Assembly: GCA_958454405.1 (NCBI GenBank)
Contig: CAUEBO010000065.1
Location: 1 to 13,698 of the forward strand
Source of the DNA: an uncultured Eggerthellaceae bacterium
GTDB lineage: Bacteria > Actinomycetota > Coriobacteriia > Coriobacteriales > Eggerthellaceae
Reading direction: 5' to 3'
DNA length: 13,698 bases
A program made the translations under genes and the position numbers. The notes under the pieces are model-generated. The model had not been told where the DNA came from, did no database searches, and worked only from the letters and a program-made list of their open reading frames with translations. This document shows positions 1-6,633 of this stretch, piece after piece (positions within the stretch are counted from its first letter, which is position 1; each line of letters starts with the position of its first letter).

Positions 1-919
1 AGTTCACCGTGCCGCAGGGCAGCACGTGCTCGGCGTCGTGCGTCTCGTACGCGAAGTCCAGGCTGCGGTACGGCAGGCGCCCGAAGCGCGACAGGAACAG
101 CTCGTCAAGCGGGCCCGTGTAGACGATCGGCCCCTCGAAGGGGCGGCCCTTGATGTTGATGGCGGACAGCGGCGCATGCTCGTCGCCGCTTTCGAACTCG
201 AGGTCGAACACGCTTTCCGCCTCGGTGTTCAGGCACACGGAAATGCCTTCATGGTCCAGCATGCGCTCGAACAGCGGCGTGTAGCCGTGCAGGGGCATGC
301 CCTGGTAGGCGTCCTGGAAATAGCGGTTGTCGCGCGAGACGAACACGGGCACGCGCGCCGTGACGGAGGGGTCCACCTCTTCGGGCGTGAGGCCCCACTG
401 CTTCTGCGTGTAGTAGAGGAACACGTTCTTGTACACGAAGTCGGCGATCTCGGACAGCTCCGGGTCGTCCTGTTCGCGCAGCTCGGTGATGGTCACCTTG
501 CGCTCGTCGCCGAACGTGTCGATGAGCTTGGCGGTGAGGCGCGCCGCCTTCTCCTCGCCGAAGGCGATCTCCATGGAGTTCTTGTTGAAGGGCACGGGCA
601 GGTAGGTGCCGTACCAGTCGGCCAGCACCTCGTGCTCGTAGTCGCGCCATTCGGTGAAGCGGCGCACGTAGTCGAAGGCGCGCTTGTCGTTGGTGTGGAA
701 GATGTGCGGCCCGTAGCGGTGGACGAGGATGCCGGCCTCGTCGGCCTCGTCGTACATGTTTCCGCCGATGTGGGGGCGCTTCTCGATGACGAGCACGCGC
801 TTGCCTCCGCGCTCGGCCAGCTCGCGCGCCATGACGCTGCCGGCGAACCCGCTGCCGACGACCACCGCATCGAAATCTCCCCTGTCAACGTCCTTGAAGT
901 CGCAGTACCGCACTCCCAT
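1..919 (-). CDS. glf: UDP-galactopyranose mutase, partial (C-terminus beyond left edge)
   Basis: Flavoenzyme that interconverts UDP-galactopyranose and UDP-galactofuranose, the donor for galactofuranose in cell-surface glycans; cytoplasmic. The reverse strand gives 306 uninterrupted codons from an ATG at 919. Residues 17-27 carry the FAD-binding Rossmann motif (VVVGSGFAG), residues 48-57 the family signature RPHIGGNMYD, and 69-77 YGPHIFHTN, followed by the typical NKNSMEIAF and YTQKQWG segments. Family members are about 370-400 residues, so roughly 70-90 residues are missing at the window edge; there is no sign of a break. The start at 919 is chosen because GAGGAAGG lies 7 bases upstream; an in-frame ATG 21 bases earlier (940) has no ribosome-binding site. 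It is divergent from pta across a 207-bp gap. Family assignment is secure; whether it belongs to a polysaccharide locus cannot be seen from here. Confidence 0.93.
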   Translation of the reverse strand, partial: MGVRYCDFKDVDRGDFDAVVVGSGFAGSVMARELAERGGKRVLVIEKRPHIGGNMYDEADEAGILVHRYGPHIFHTNDKRAFDYVRRFTEWRDYEHEVLADWYGTYLPVPFNKNSMEIAFGEEKAARLTAKLIDTFGDERKVTITELREQDDPELSEIADFVYKNVFLYYTQKQWGLTPEEVDPSVTARVPVFVSRDNRYFQDAYQGMPLHGYTPLFERMLDHEGISVCLNTEAESVFDLEFESGDEHAPLSAINIKGRPFEGPIVYTGPLDELFLSRFGRLPYRSLDFAYETHDAEHVLPCGTVN

Positions 920-941
920 GTGGCAACCTTCCTCGTCCATT

Positions 942-958
942 GCGGCCCCGAAGGCCGC
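942..958 (-). promoter_or_regulatory. Leader hairpin just upstream of the glf ribosome-binding site
   Basis: GCGGCC and GGCCGC arms with a 5-base loop, read on the minus strand, ending next to the unused ATG at 940 and about 20 bases before the glf start codon. It could influence glf translation or mRNA stability. GC-rich DNA forms such stems easily, so the functional claim is weak. Confidence 0.25.
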
Positions 959-983
959 TGCGCTTGAAACGGTATTTGAATCA

Positions 984-1001
984 ACGGGCGTTTCTGCCCG
1001 T
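984..1001. promoter_or_regulatory. Short dyad (ACGGGC-N6-GCCCGT) between glf and pta
   Basis: A 6-bp perfect dyad with a 6-base spacer in the divergent glf/pta gap. It has no T-run on either side, so it does not look like a terminator, and its position suits a regulator-binding site serving either gene. A TTGACG at 1004..999 on the minus strand overlaps it and could be a -35 box for glf, but no convincing -10 follows. A TATCAT at 1052-1057 (+) is the best -10 candidate for pta, without a clear -35. Low confidence throughout. Confidence 0.25.
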
Positions 1002-1126
1002 CAAAATGCACCGGAGGCTATTTTACCGACAAGCGATCGGGGTGCGTGGATTATCATACAAAGTGGACAAAAACCGAGAGCGAATGCAAAGGCGAAGCCG
1101 CCCATTCGAAGAGAGAAAGGTTTTCC

Positions 1127-2125
1127 ATGAGCTCATTCCTCGATTCCATGCTCGCCCGCGCCAAAGCGGATCGGCAGACCATCGTGCTGGCGGAGGGCGA
1201 CGACGAGCGCACGCTGGCAGCCGCCGAGCGCATCCTCGCCGACGACGTCGCGAACCTCGTCATCCTGGGCGACGTCGCGGCCATCCAGGCCTCCGGCTAC
1301 GACCTTTCCGGCGCGAACGTGGTGGACCCGCGCACCTCCGAGCTGCGCGGCGAGTTCGCGGACATGCTGCACGAGCTGCGCAAGGCCAAGGGCATGACGC
1401 CCGAGCAGGCGCTGGGGCTCATGGACGACGTGCTGTACTTCGGCGTCATGATGGTGAAGACGGGCCGCGCCGACGGCATGGTGGCCGGCGCATGCCATGC
1501 GACGGGCGACGTGCTGCGCCCCAGCCTGCAGATCCTCAGGACCGCCCCGGGGGTCAAGCTGGTCAGCTCCTTCTTCATCATGGTCGTGCCCGATTGCGAC
1601 CTGGGACACCAAGGAACCTTCCTGTTCTCCGACTGCGGCCTGGAGATCCAGCCCGACGCCGAGAAGCTCGCGCACATCGCCGTCAACTCCGCCAAGTCGT
1701 GGAAGACGCTCATGGGCGTCGAGCCGGAGGTGGCGCTGCTGTCGCACTCCACCCGCGGATCGGCGAAGAACGACGACGCGGCCAAGGTGGTCGAGGCGAC
1801 GCGCATCGCCCGCGAGCTCGCGCCGGATCTCGCCCTCGACGGCGAGCTGCAGCTCGACGCCGCCATCGTGGAGTCCGTCGGCGCGTCGAAAGCGCCCGAC
1901 TCCCCCGTGGCGGGGCACGCCAACGTGCTGGTCTTCCCCGACCTCGACGCCGGGAACATCGGATACAAGCTCGTGCAGCGCCTGGCGCATGCCGAGGCCT
2001 ACGGCCCGGTCACCCAGGGCATCGCCGCCCCGGTGAACGACCTGTCGCGCGGCTGCACTGCCGACGACATCGTGGGCGTCATCGCCATCACCTGCGTGCA
2101 GTGCCAAGCGAAGAAGGCCGAGTAG
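1127..2125 (+). CDS. pta: Phosphate acetyltransferase
   Basis: Transfers the acetyl group of acetyl-CoA to phosphate, giving acetyl phosphate and CoA. With acetate kinase this yields ATP and acetate, or runs in reverse to activate acetate. The 332-residue product matches the short single-domain form of the family; the extra N-terminal regulatory domains of enterobacterial Pta are absent. Visible family motifs are SSFF (147-150), SHSTRGS (206-212), DGELQLDAA (238-246), KAPDSPVAGHANVLVFPDL (255-273), GNIGYK (276-281) and PVNDLSRGC (302-310). S307, R308 and D314 line up with the catalytic Ser, Arg and Asp known from the Methanosarcina enzyme. The start at 1127 is chosen because AGAAAGG lies 6 bases upstream and the family alignment begins here; the frame stays open for 27 more codons upstream. 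Its partner ackA is not adjacent but about 2.2 kb away on the other strand. Confidence 0.96.
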   Translation: MSSFLDSMLARAKADRQTIVLAEGDDERTLAAAERILADDVANLVILGDVAAIQASGYDLSGANVVDPRTSELRGEFADMLHELRKAKGMTPEQALGLMDDVLYFGVMMVKTGRADGMVAGACHATGDVLRPSLQILRTAPGVKLVSSFFIMVVPDCDLGHQGTFLFSDCGLEIQPDAEKLAHIAVNSAKSWKTLMGVEPEVALLSHSTRGSAKNDDAAKVVEATRIARELAPDLALDGELQLDAAIVESVGASKAPDSPVAGHANVLVFPDLDAGNIGYKLVQRLAHAEAYGPVTQGIAAPVNDLSRGCTADDIVGVIAITCVQCQAKKAE

Positions 2126-2172
2126 TCCCTTCGATGCGCGCCGGCTGCGGAGCCGCCGGCCTCGCAGCTCCG

Positions 2173-2217
2173 CGGCCCAGCCACCGGGCGGTCCGACTCT
2201 CGCCCGGTGCCGGGCCG
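2173..2217 (+). terminator. Strong stem-loop downstream of pta, possible terminator
   Basis: An uninterrupted 9-bp stem (CACCGGGCG at 2182-2190, CGCCCGGTG at 2201-2209) with a 10-base loop is extended, past a small internal loop, by an outer 6-bp stem (CGGCCC 2173-2178, GGGCCG 2212-2217). It starts 48 bases after the pta stop. No U-tract follows, only C-rich sequence, so this may be a weak or Rho-assisted terminator or an mRNA 3'-end stabiliser. Confidence 0.45.
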
Positions 2218-2230
2218 CCGCCCCCCCTTC

Positions 2231-2249
2231 CGCAGGCGCGCCGCCTGCG
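2231..2249 (+). repeat. Perfect 8-bp stem, 3-base loop hairpin in the pta to GGDEF gap
   Basis: CGCAGGCG and CGCCTGCG arms around CGC. It follows a 7-C run at 2221-2227 and precedes the A-rich stretch and the 10-C run before the GGDEF gene. It may be part of pta transcript termination. No T-run follows. Confidence 0.4.
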
Positions 2250-2281
2250 AACAAGGCGGGGCGGCGGCAAGAAAGCAGAAA

Positions 2282-2314
2282 AAGACAAGCCCCCCCCCCG
2301 GAATGCCGTATACT
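2282..2314 (+). promoter_or_regulatory. Possible GGDEF-gene promoter containing a 10-C tract
   Basis: A -10-like TATACT sits at 2309-2314. The nearest -35-like hexamer is AAGACA at 2282-2287 (4 of 6 matches to TTGACA). The spacer is 21 bases, longer than the usual 17, and contains an unbroken run of ten C (2290-2299). Homopolymer runs in promoter spacers are known to change length by slippage and switch expression in other bacteria; that this happens here is inference. A transcript from here would have a leader of about 60 bases before the start codon. Confidence 0.35.
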
Positions 2315-2379
2315 TGTGGCGCAAGCATCGAGCAGGCGCTTCTTGGCGCGCCGTGCGATGACGAACCGATGACGGACGG

Positions 2380-4170
2380 ATGCTCATGGCCGACTTCCAG
2401 GACGACGGGATCGATCCCCTCTACATCTCCGATATCGAGACGTACGACCTGCTCTACCTCAACGCGCCCGGACGCGAGCTGTTCGGCGTGGGTGCCGACG
2501 ACGACGTCACCGGCTTCAAGTGCTACGAGTTCCTCCAGCACCGCGACGCGCCCTGCCCGTTCTGCACGAACCGCTTCCTGTCCCGCGAGGAGTGCTTCGC
2601 GTGGGAGTACACGAACCCCATCACCGGCGTCCGTCACCTGCTCAACGACCGCCTGATCGACTGGAACGGGCGCGATGCGCGCATCGAGGTGGGATTCGAG
2701 ATAACCGCCCGCAAGGAAGAGGGCATGCGCTTTCGCAACCTGCACCAAAGCGAGCAGATCGTCCTGGACTGCGTGAGCGCCCTGTACCGCGAGACCGACC
2801 CGGACCAGGCGGCCGAGGCCATGATCCGACGCCTGGGCACAGAGCTCAAGGCCCATCGCGCGCTCATCCTGACCCATGAGAACAACCGCTTCGACAACAC
2901 GCACGAATGGTGCATCGATGGCGTAGCCCCCCGGAAGGACGAGCTCCAAAGCGTCGACGACGCGCCCTACCGTCGATGGCTCGAGCTGTTCGCGCGCGGG
3001 GAATGCGTGGTCATCGAGAACCTTCGCGAGCTCGAAGGCGACATCAGCCCGGAAGAATACCGCGTCCTCCACGACCGCGGCATCGACAGCATCGTGGCCG
3101 CGCCCTTCGAGCGGGACGGAGCGTTCGTGGGATTCCTCGCCATCGAGAACCCGCCGGGCAACGTCATCCGCGACATCGCGCCGTTGCTGCGCACCCTGTG
3201 CTACTTCTACATGATGACGCTGCAGCGCATCGAGAACCGCGAGCTACTCGTGCAGCTGAGCTACCATGATTCGATGACCGGGCTGCTCAACCGCAACCGC
3301 TACATCGAGGACGTGGACGGCCTTGCGGGCTGGAACGGCTCGCTCGGCGTGATCTTCCTCGACGTCAACGGCTTGAAGGAGATCAACGACCGCAGCGGCC
3401 ATGCCGTGGGCGATCGGATGCTGTCCGAGTGCGCGGACGCGATGCGCACGGTGCTGGGAGAGGGCTTCTCGCTGTACCGCATCGGCGGCGACGAGTTCGT
3501 CGCCATCGCAGCGGGCATCGACGAGGACGCGTTCCAAGAGCGCGTCGAGGCGCTCGGCGGGGCTTTCGGCCGAAACCCCCTCTGCCACGTGGCCTTGGGA
3601 TCGCGCTGGGAGCAGAGCCCCCGAGACGTCTCCTCGATGCTGCTGGACGCCGACGAGGCGATGTACCGGGACAAGCAGCTGTTCTACCGCAGCGCCGTCG
3701 CCGCTTCCGGAAGCGCGGAACCCCGGGGCGTTGGCGAGGACATGCGTCGCGCGCTCGGAGCCATGATGGCGGGCCGCCGCGACGGAGGAGGGGCCGAATC
3801 CCTCGCAAAGGCGTGCGGAGCGCTTGCCGATTCGCTGGGCGCGGGGTTCGCGGAGCACGTCATGGACGACGGATTCAGCGTGGCATGGGCCAATCGACGG
3901 TTCAACGATCAGGCGAGGCTCTTCGCGAAGACGGAGCCGCGCGGATCTTCAGAGCAGGCGTGGAGCATCTGCTCCAGCGAAGGAGCCGCGGTGCCCGCAG
4001 GCTTGCCAGGGCTCGCCGAGGCGGCCCTGGAGGCCGGCGAGGCGGGATTCTCCGGATTCGCCCGCCTGCAGCACGAGGGCCGGCCCCTCGCGACCGTCCG
4101 CATCCTCGGCATGTTCTCCAACGCCCGGGAGAACGGCCGGCCCCTCGCGTTCGTCCTGTACTTCGACTAG
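2380..4170 (+). CDS. PAS-GAF-GGDEF signalling protein (putative diguanylate cyclase)
   Basis: A 596-residue soluble sensor protein, probably making cyclic di-GMP from two GTP. Residues 10-120 resemble the PAS-like domain common in gut bacterial GGDEF proteins, with a Cys cluster C48-X10-C59-X2-C62. Residues about 125-290 look like a GAF domain (VIENL, VAAPFERDGAFVGFLAIENP). Residues 295-435 are the GGDEF domain: metal-binding D328 in FLDVNG, the signature GGDEF at 369-373 intact, and DADEAMYRDK near its end. The RxxD inhibitory site is not present just before the signature. Residues 440-596 are less conserved and may hold a decayed second PAS (VMDDGFSVAWANRRF). No membrane segments or EAL domain are seen. 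The start at 2380 is the first in-frame ATG; 2386 is an alternative, and the ribosome-binding site is weak (GGACGG). It is convergent with ackA. The signal sensed is unknown. Confidence 0.85.
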   Translation: MLMADFQDDGIDPLYISDIETYDLLYLNAPGRELFGVGADDDVTGFKCYEFLQHRDAPCPFCTNRFLSREECFAWEYTNPITGVRHLLNDRLIDWNGRDARIEVGFEITARKEEGMRFRNLHQSEQIVLDCVSALYRETDPDQAAEAMIRRLGTELKAHRALILTHENNRFDNTHEWCIDGVAPRKDELQSVDDAPYRRWLELFARGECVVIENLRELEGDISPEEYRVLHDRGIDSIVAAPFERDGAFVGFLAIENPPGNVIRDIAPLLRTLCYFYMMTLQRIENRELLVQLSYHDSMTGLLNRNRYIEDVDGLAGWNGSLGVIFLDVNGLKEINDRSGHAVGDRMLSECADAMRTVLGEGFSLYRIGGDEFVAIAAGIDEDAFQERVEALGGAFGRNPLCHVALGSRWEQSPRDVSSMLLDADEAMYRDKQLFYRSAVAASGSAEPRGVGEDMRRALGAMMAGRRDGGGAESLAKACGALADSLGAGFAEHVMDDGFSVAWANRRFNDQARLFAKTEPRGSSEQAWSICSSEGAAVPAGLPGLAEAALEAGEAGFSGFARLQHEGRPLATVRILGMFSNARENGRPLAFVLYFD

Positions 4171-4193
4171 GCGCTCCCCGCACCGCGCAGAAA

Positions 4194-4224
4194 GCATCTT
4201 GAGCCGGCGGTCCGCTCAAGATGC
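4194..4224 (-). terminator. 11-bp stem terminator between GGDEF gene and ackA
   Basis: Arms GCATCTTGAGC and GCTCAAGATGC are perfect complements around a 9-base loop. On the minus strand the stem is followed by TTTCTG, a short U-tract, so it best fits a terminator for ackA transcripts, about 115 bases past the ackA stop. It begins 23 bases after the GGDEF stop and could also stop that transcript. Confidence 0.6.
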
Positions 4225-4232
4225 GGCCGAGC

Positions 4233-4310
4233 GGGCGGACATCCGCCCCGCCGCGCGGATGTGGCCAAAGCGGGCGGGCGCGTTCGGCCCCGCCGGCGAA
4301 GGAACGCGCC
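4233..4310. repeat. Two further stem-loops in the convergent gap
   Basis: GGGCGG-N4-CCGCCC (4233-4248) and a larger one with 9-bp arms GGCGCGTTC (4277-4285) and GAACGCGCC (4302-4310) around a 16-base loop. With the terminator at 4194-4224 these make three successive hairpins in the 169-bp gap between two converging genes. They probably help end transcription from both sides; no T-runs accompany them. Confidence 0.4.
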
Positions 4311-4339
4311 GAACGAGGCCGCCAGAGCTCGACGGGCGG

Positions 4340-5581
4340 CTACGCCATGCTCGGCTCGTGGCCGAACACGCCGCCTTCCACGCCCACTTTCTCGTGCACG
4401 ATGTCGTAGGTGTCGCGCGCGATCATGTACTCCTCGTTCGTGGGGATGATGATGATCCTCACCTCGGAGTTGTCGGCCGATATCTCGCGCTCGAAGCCGC
4501 GCTGGCGGTTCTTCTCCTCGTCGAGGATGATGCCGAGCGGCTGCAGGCCCGAGAAGATCATGCGGCGCATCTTCTTGCAGTTCTCGCCGACGCCGGCCGT
4601 AAGCACGATGGCATCCACGCCGCCCATGACGGCGATGTACTGGCCGATGTACTTCTTCACGGAGTTCGAGTACATGTCGTAGGCGAGCATGGCGCGCTCG
4701 TCGCCCTTCTCGGACGCGTCGCGCACGCTGCGCAGGTCGTTCGATATGCCGGAGATGCCCAAAAGCCCCGACTTCTTGTTCATGAGGTCGTTCATCTCGG
4801 CGGTCGTCAGGTTCTCGTGCTCCATGACGAACGGGACGATGGCCGGGTCGATGGCGCCGCAGCGCGTCCCCATCATGAGCCCGTCGAGCGGCGTGAGCCC
4901 CATGGACGTGTCCACGGCCACGCCGTGGTCGATGGCCGCGGCGGAGCAGCCGTTGCCCAGGTGGCAGGTGATGAGCTTGAGGTCCTCCAGCGGCTCGTCG
5001 AGCACCACCGCGGCGCGTTCGGCGATGTAGCGGTGCGACGTGCCGTGCGCGCCGTACTTGCGGATGGCGTACTTCTCGTACAGCTCGTAGGGCAAGGGGT
5101 ACATGTAGGCCTTCGGCGGCAGCGTCTGGAAGAAGGACGTGTCGAACACGGCGACCATCGGCACGTCGGGCATGTGCTTCTGGCACGCGCGGATGCCCAT
5201 GAGGGCGGCCCCGTTGTGCAGCGGCGCAAGCTCGGCGAGCTCGTCGATCTTGTCGATGACGTCCTGGTCGATGAGCACCGAGCGGTCGAAGTACTTGCCG
5301 CCCTGCACGATGCGATGGCCCACGGCGTCGATCTCGCCGAGCGACTCGATGGCCTTCGTCGATCCGCTCGTCAGCGACTCGAGCACGAGCGCCATCGCAT
5401 CGTCGTGATCAGCCATCTTCGCATCGATGACGACCTCGTTCTTGTCCAGGCCGTGCTTGTGGAACGCCTCGGCCGACCCCACGCGCTCGCAGATGCCCTT
5501 GGCGAGCAGTTCTTGGCGCTCGACGTTGACGAGCTGGTACTTCAAGGAAGATGATCCCGCATTGATGACTAATACGTTCAA
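4340..5581 (-). CDS. ackA: Acetate kinase
   Basis: Converts acetyl phosphate and ADP to acetate and ATP, completing the acetate pathway started by Pta; cytoplasmic member of the acetate/sugar kinase fold. The 413-residue length is normal. Conserved elements are the N-terminal NAGSSSLKYQL (7-17), GHRIVQGG (88-95), FDTSFFQTLP (146-155), HGTSHR (179-184), HLGNGCS (207-213), GTRCGAIDP (238-246) and TNEE (381-384). N7, R90, D147, H179, R240 and E383 match the active-site residues of the Methanosarcina enzyme with a one-residue offset, so it should be active. The start is a TTG, supported by a perfect AAGGAGG 7 bases upstream and by the protein beginning exactly at the family N-terminus (MNVLVINAGSSS). 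It faces the GGDEF gene tail to tail and follows the HIT-family gene on the same strand after 175 bp, so it probably has its own promoter; TAGAAT at 5621..5616 is a weak -10 candidate. Confidence 0.97.
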   Translation of the reverse strand: MNVLVINAGSSSLKYQLVNVERQELLAKGICERVGSAEAFHKHGLDKNEVVIDAKMADHDDAMALVLESLTSGSTKAIESLGEIDAVGHRIVQGGKYFDRSVLIDQDVIDKIDELAELAPLHNGAALMGIRACQKHMPDVPMVAVFDTSFFQTLPPKAYMYPLPYELYEKYAIRKYGAHGTSHRYIAERAAVVLDEPLEDLKLITCHLGNGCSAAAIDHGVAVDTSMGLTPLDGLMMGTRCGAIDPAIVPFVMEHENLTTAEMNDLMNKKSGLLGISGISNDLRSVRDASEKGDERAMLAYDMYSNSVKKYIGQYIAVMGGVDAIVLTAGVGENCKKMRRMIFSGLQPLGIILDEEKNRQRGFEREISADNSEVRIIIIPTNEEYMIARDTYDIVHEKVGVEGGVFGHEPSMA

Positions 5582-5633
5582 CGGCCTGCCTCCTTATACA
5601 TGTGATGAAACATATATTCTAGGCGGGTGAACG

Positions 5634-5660
5634 ACAGGGGGCGCTCCAAACGCCCCCTGT
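5634..5660 (-). terminator. 10-bp stem hairpin between the HIT gene and ackA
   Basis: Perfect arms ACAGGGGGCG and CGCCCCCTGT around a 7-base loop. On the minus strand it lies about 97 bases after the HIT-family stop and about 53 bases before the ackA start, so it probably ends the upstream transcript, though no U-tract follows. A 14-bp palindrome (AGCGGCGCGCCGCT) lies nearby at 5668-5681. Confidence 0.45.
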
Positions 5661-5756
5661 ATCGGCAAGCGGCGCGCCGCTCACCGAAAACCTTCCCTGC
5701 CGCACGTACGGCGGAGCCGGTGGAAACCCTGGAGTCCCGGGAAAGCCGGCCGGCCG

Positions 5757-6107
5757 TCAGGCCGACGGATTGCCGGAGTTCATGGGCGCGCCGCCCAGCA
5801 CGTGCACGTGGACATGGTGCACGGACTGCTGCGCGTCGTCGTTCGTGTTCACGATCACGCGGTAGCCGCTCTCGGCGATGCCCTTGATGTCGGCGACCTT
5901 CTTCACGGTGTTGAACAGGTAGCCCAGCTCCTCGTCGGGGATGGAGTCGCCAATGTTGTCGTAGTGGTCCTTCGGCACGATGAGCGTGTGCACGGGCATC
6001 TGCGGGCTCACGTCTTCGAACGCGAGCACGCGGTCGTCCTCGTACACCTTCGTCGAGGGTATCTCCCCCGCCACGATCTTGCAGAACAGGCAATCGTCCT
6101 TATGCAT
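5757..6107 (-). CDS. HIT-family (HINT-like) purine nucleoside phosphoramidase
   Basis: A 116-residue histidine-triad protein. Such proteins cleave phosphoramidate or acyl bonds on AMP and are cytoplasmic dimers. The N-terminal CLFCKIVAGEIPS (6-18) and VYEDDRVLAFEDVSPQMPVHTLIVPK (21-46) are typical of the bacterial HinT group. The histidine triad is intact as H98-V-H100-V-H102, followed by LGG (104-106). The C-terminal end differs from the common W-P-P-G form (it ends MNSGNPSA). The start at 6107 is well supported by GAAGGG 7 bases upstream and matches the family start. It is co-directional with xseB but separated by a 265-bp gap with a large inverted repeat, so it is likely transcribed at least partly on its own. 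Natural substrate unknown. Confidence 0.93.
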   Translation of the reverse strand: MHKDDCLFCKIVAGEIPSTKVYEDDRVLAFEDVSPQMPVHTLIVPKDHYDNIGDSIPDEELGYLFNTVKKVADIKGIAESGYRVIVNTNDDAQQSVHHVHVHVLGGAPMNSGNPSA

Positions 6108-6190
6108 GATGCTTCCCTTCTCTCTCCATCCAGCAAGCCCGGCGCCACCCCGACGACCCCAAGCCGCCCCGAACCTTCCAGCATCGCCGC

Positions 6191-6341
6191 GCGTTCGGGG
6201 ACGGGGCTTCGCAAGACCTCAAGCCCTCAACCTCGCCAAGCGTCCGGGCAAAGGCTTCGCAAGATCCTGGGAGCGAAGCGACGGTCTTGCGAAGCCTTTG
6301 CCCGGACGCAGGACCGCACGATGCGCGGAGACGGTCTTGCG
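6191..6341. repeat. Intergenic repeat cluster with a perfect 25-bp inverted repeat
   Basis: Two 25-base arms (6240-6264 and 6285-6309) are exact reverse complements with a 20-base loop. The first arm begins GCGTCCGGGCAAAGG and ends with the core GGCTTCGCAAGA. A related direct copy lies at 6191-6218 (GCGTTCGGGG, then GGCTTCGCAAGACC). A 12-base direct repeat, GACGGTCTTGCG, occurs at 6280-6291 and 6330-6341. The cluster fills most of the gap between xseB and the HIT-family gene. No open reading frame of note accounts for it. It resembles the short palindromic repeats found in bacterial intergenic DNA; on RNA it would form a very stable hairpin in the xseB 3' region. Confidence 0.8.
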
Positions 6342-6372
6342 CGACCCCCTCCTCAGCCGCAGGATCCATGAG

Positions 6373-6633
6373 CTAAGACAGGCTCGTGTCCCGCACGCTG
6401 TCGTCGGCGTCGGCGACGAGCTCGCCCATCAGCACGTCGACCTTCTGCTGCGCCTCCGACAAGCGCCCTTGCAGCGCGCCGAGCAGCGCCACGCCGCGCT
6501 CGTAGCTTTTCAGGCTGTCCTCGAGCTCCAGCGTGTTGCTCTCCAAGATCCCGACGATGCCGTCGAGCTCTGCCATCGCCTCGCGGAACGTCAGCTCCTC
6601 GATCGGCTTCAGGCCTCCTGCCGGTTCAGTCAT
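6373..6633 (-). CDS. xseB: Exodeoxyribonuclease VII small subunit
   Basis: Small subunit of exonuclease VII, which with XseA degrades single-stranded DNA from both ends; cytoplasmic. The 86-residue product has the family core (LTFREAMAELDGIVGILESNTLELEDSLKSYERGVALL), a predicted helical hairpin that binds XseA, and an acidic C-terminal tail. The start at 6633 is chosen because its ATG overlaps the xseA stop as ATGA and GGGAGG lies just upstream; an in-frame ATG at 6648 lies inside xseA and is less likely. Overlap with xseA implies translational coupling and matched dosage, although the complex needs several XseB per XseA. Confidence 0.95.
   Translation of the reverse strand: MTEPAGGLKPIEELTFREAMAELDGIVGILESNTLELEDSLKSYERGVALLGALQGRLSEAQQKVDVLMGELVADADDSVRDTSLS

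Noticed and set aside
1064..1072. TTGTCCACT on the minus strand, resembling a DnaA box
   Set aside because: A single imperfect match with no cluster, AT-rich region or dnaA/dnaN nearby; not an origin.
1133..2254. Long minus-strand open frame (373 codons) opposite pta
   Set aside because: Antisense shadow of a clear pta gene in high-GC DNA; His/Val/Gly-rich composition, no family motif, no ribosome-binding site.
3824..5554. 576-codon plus-strand frame spanning the GGDEF end and ackA
   Set aside because: It crosses from one real gene into the antisense of another, with low-complexity composition; ackA on the other strand is certain.
6265..6284. Invertible segment between the 25-bp arms
   Set aside because: The 20-base interior is too short for ordinary site-specific inversion and contains no promoter.
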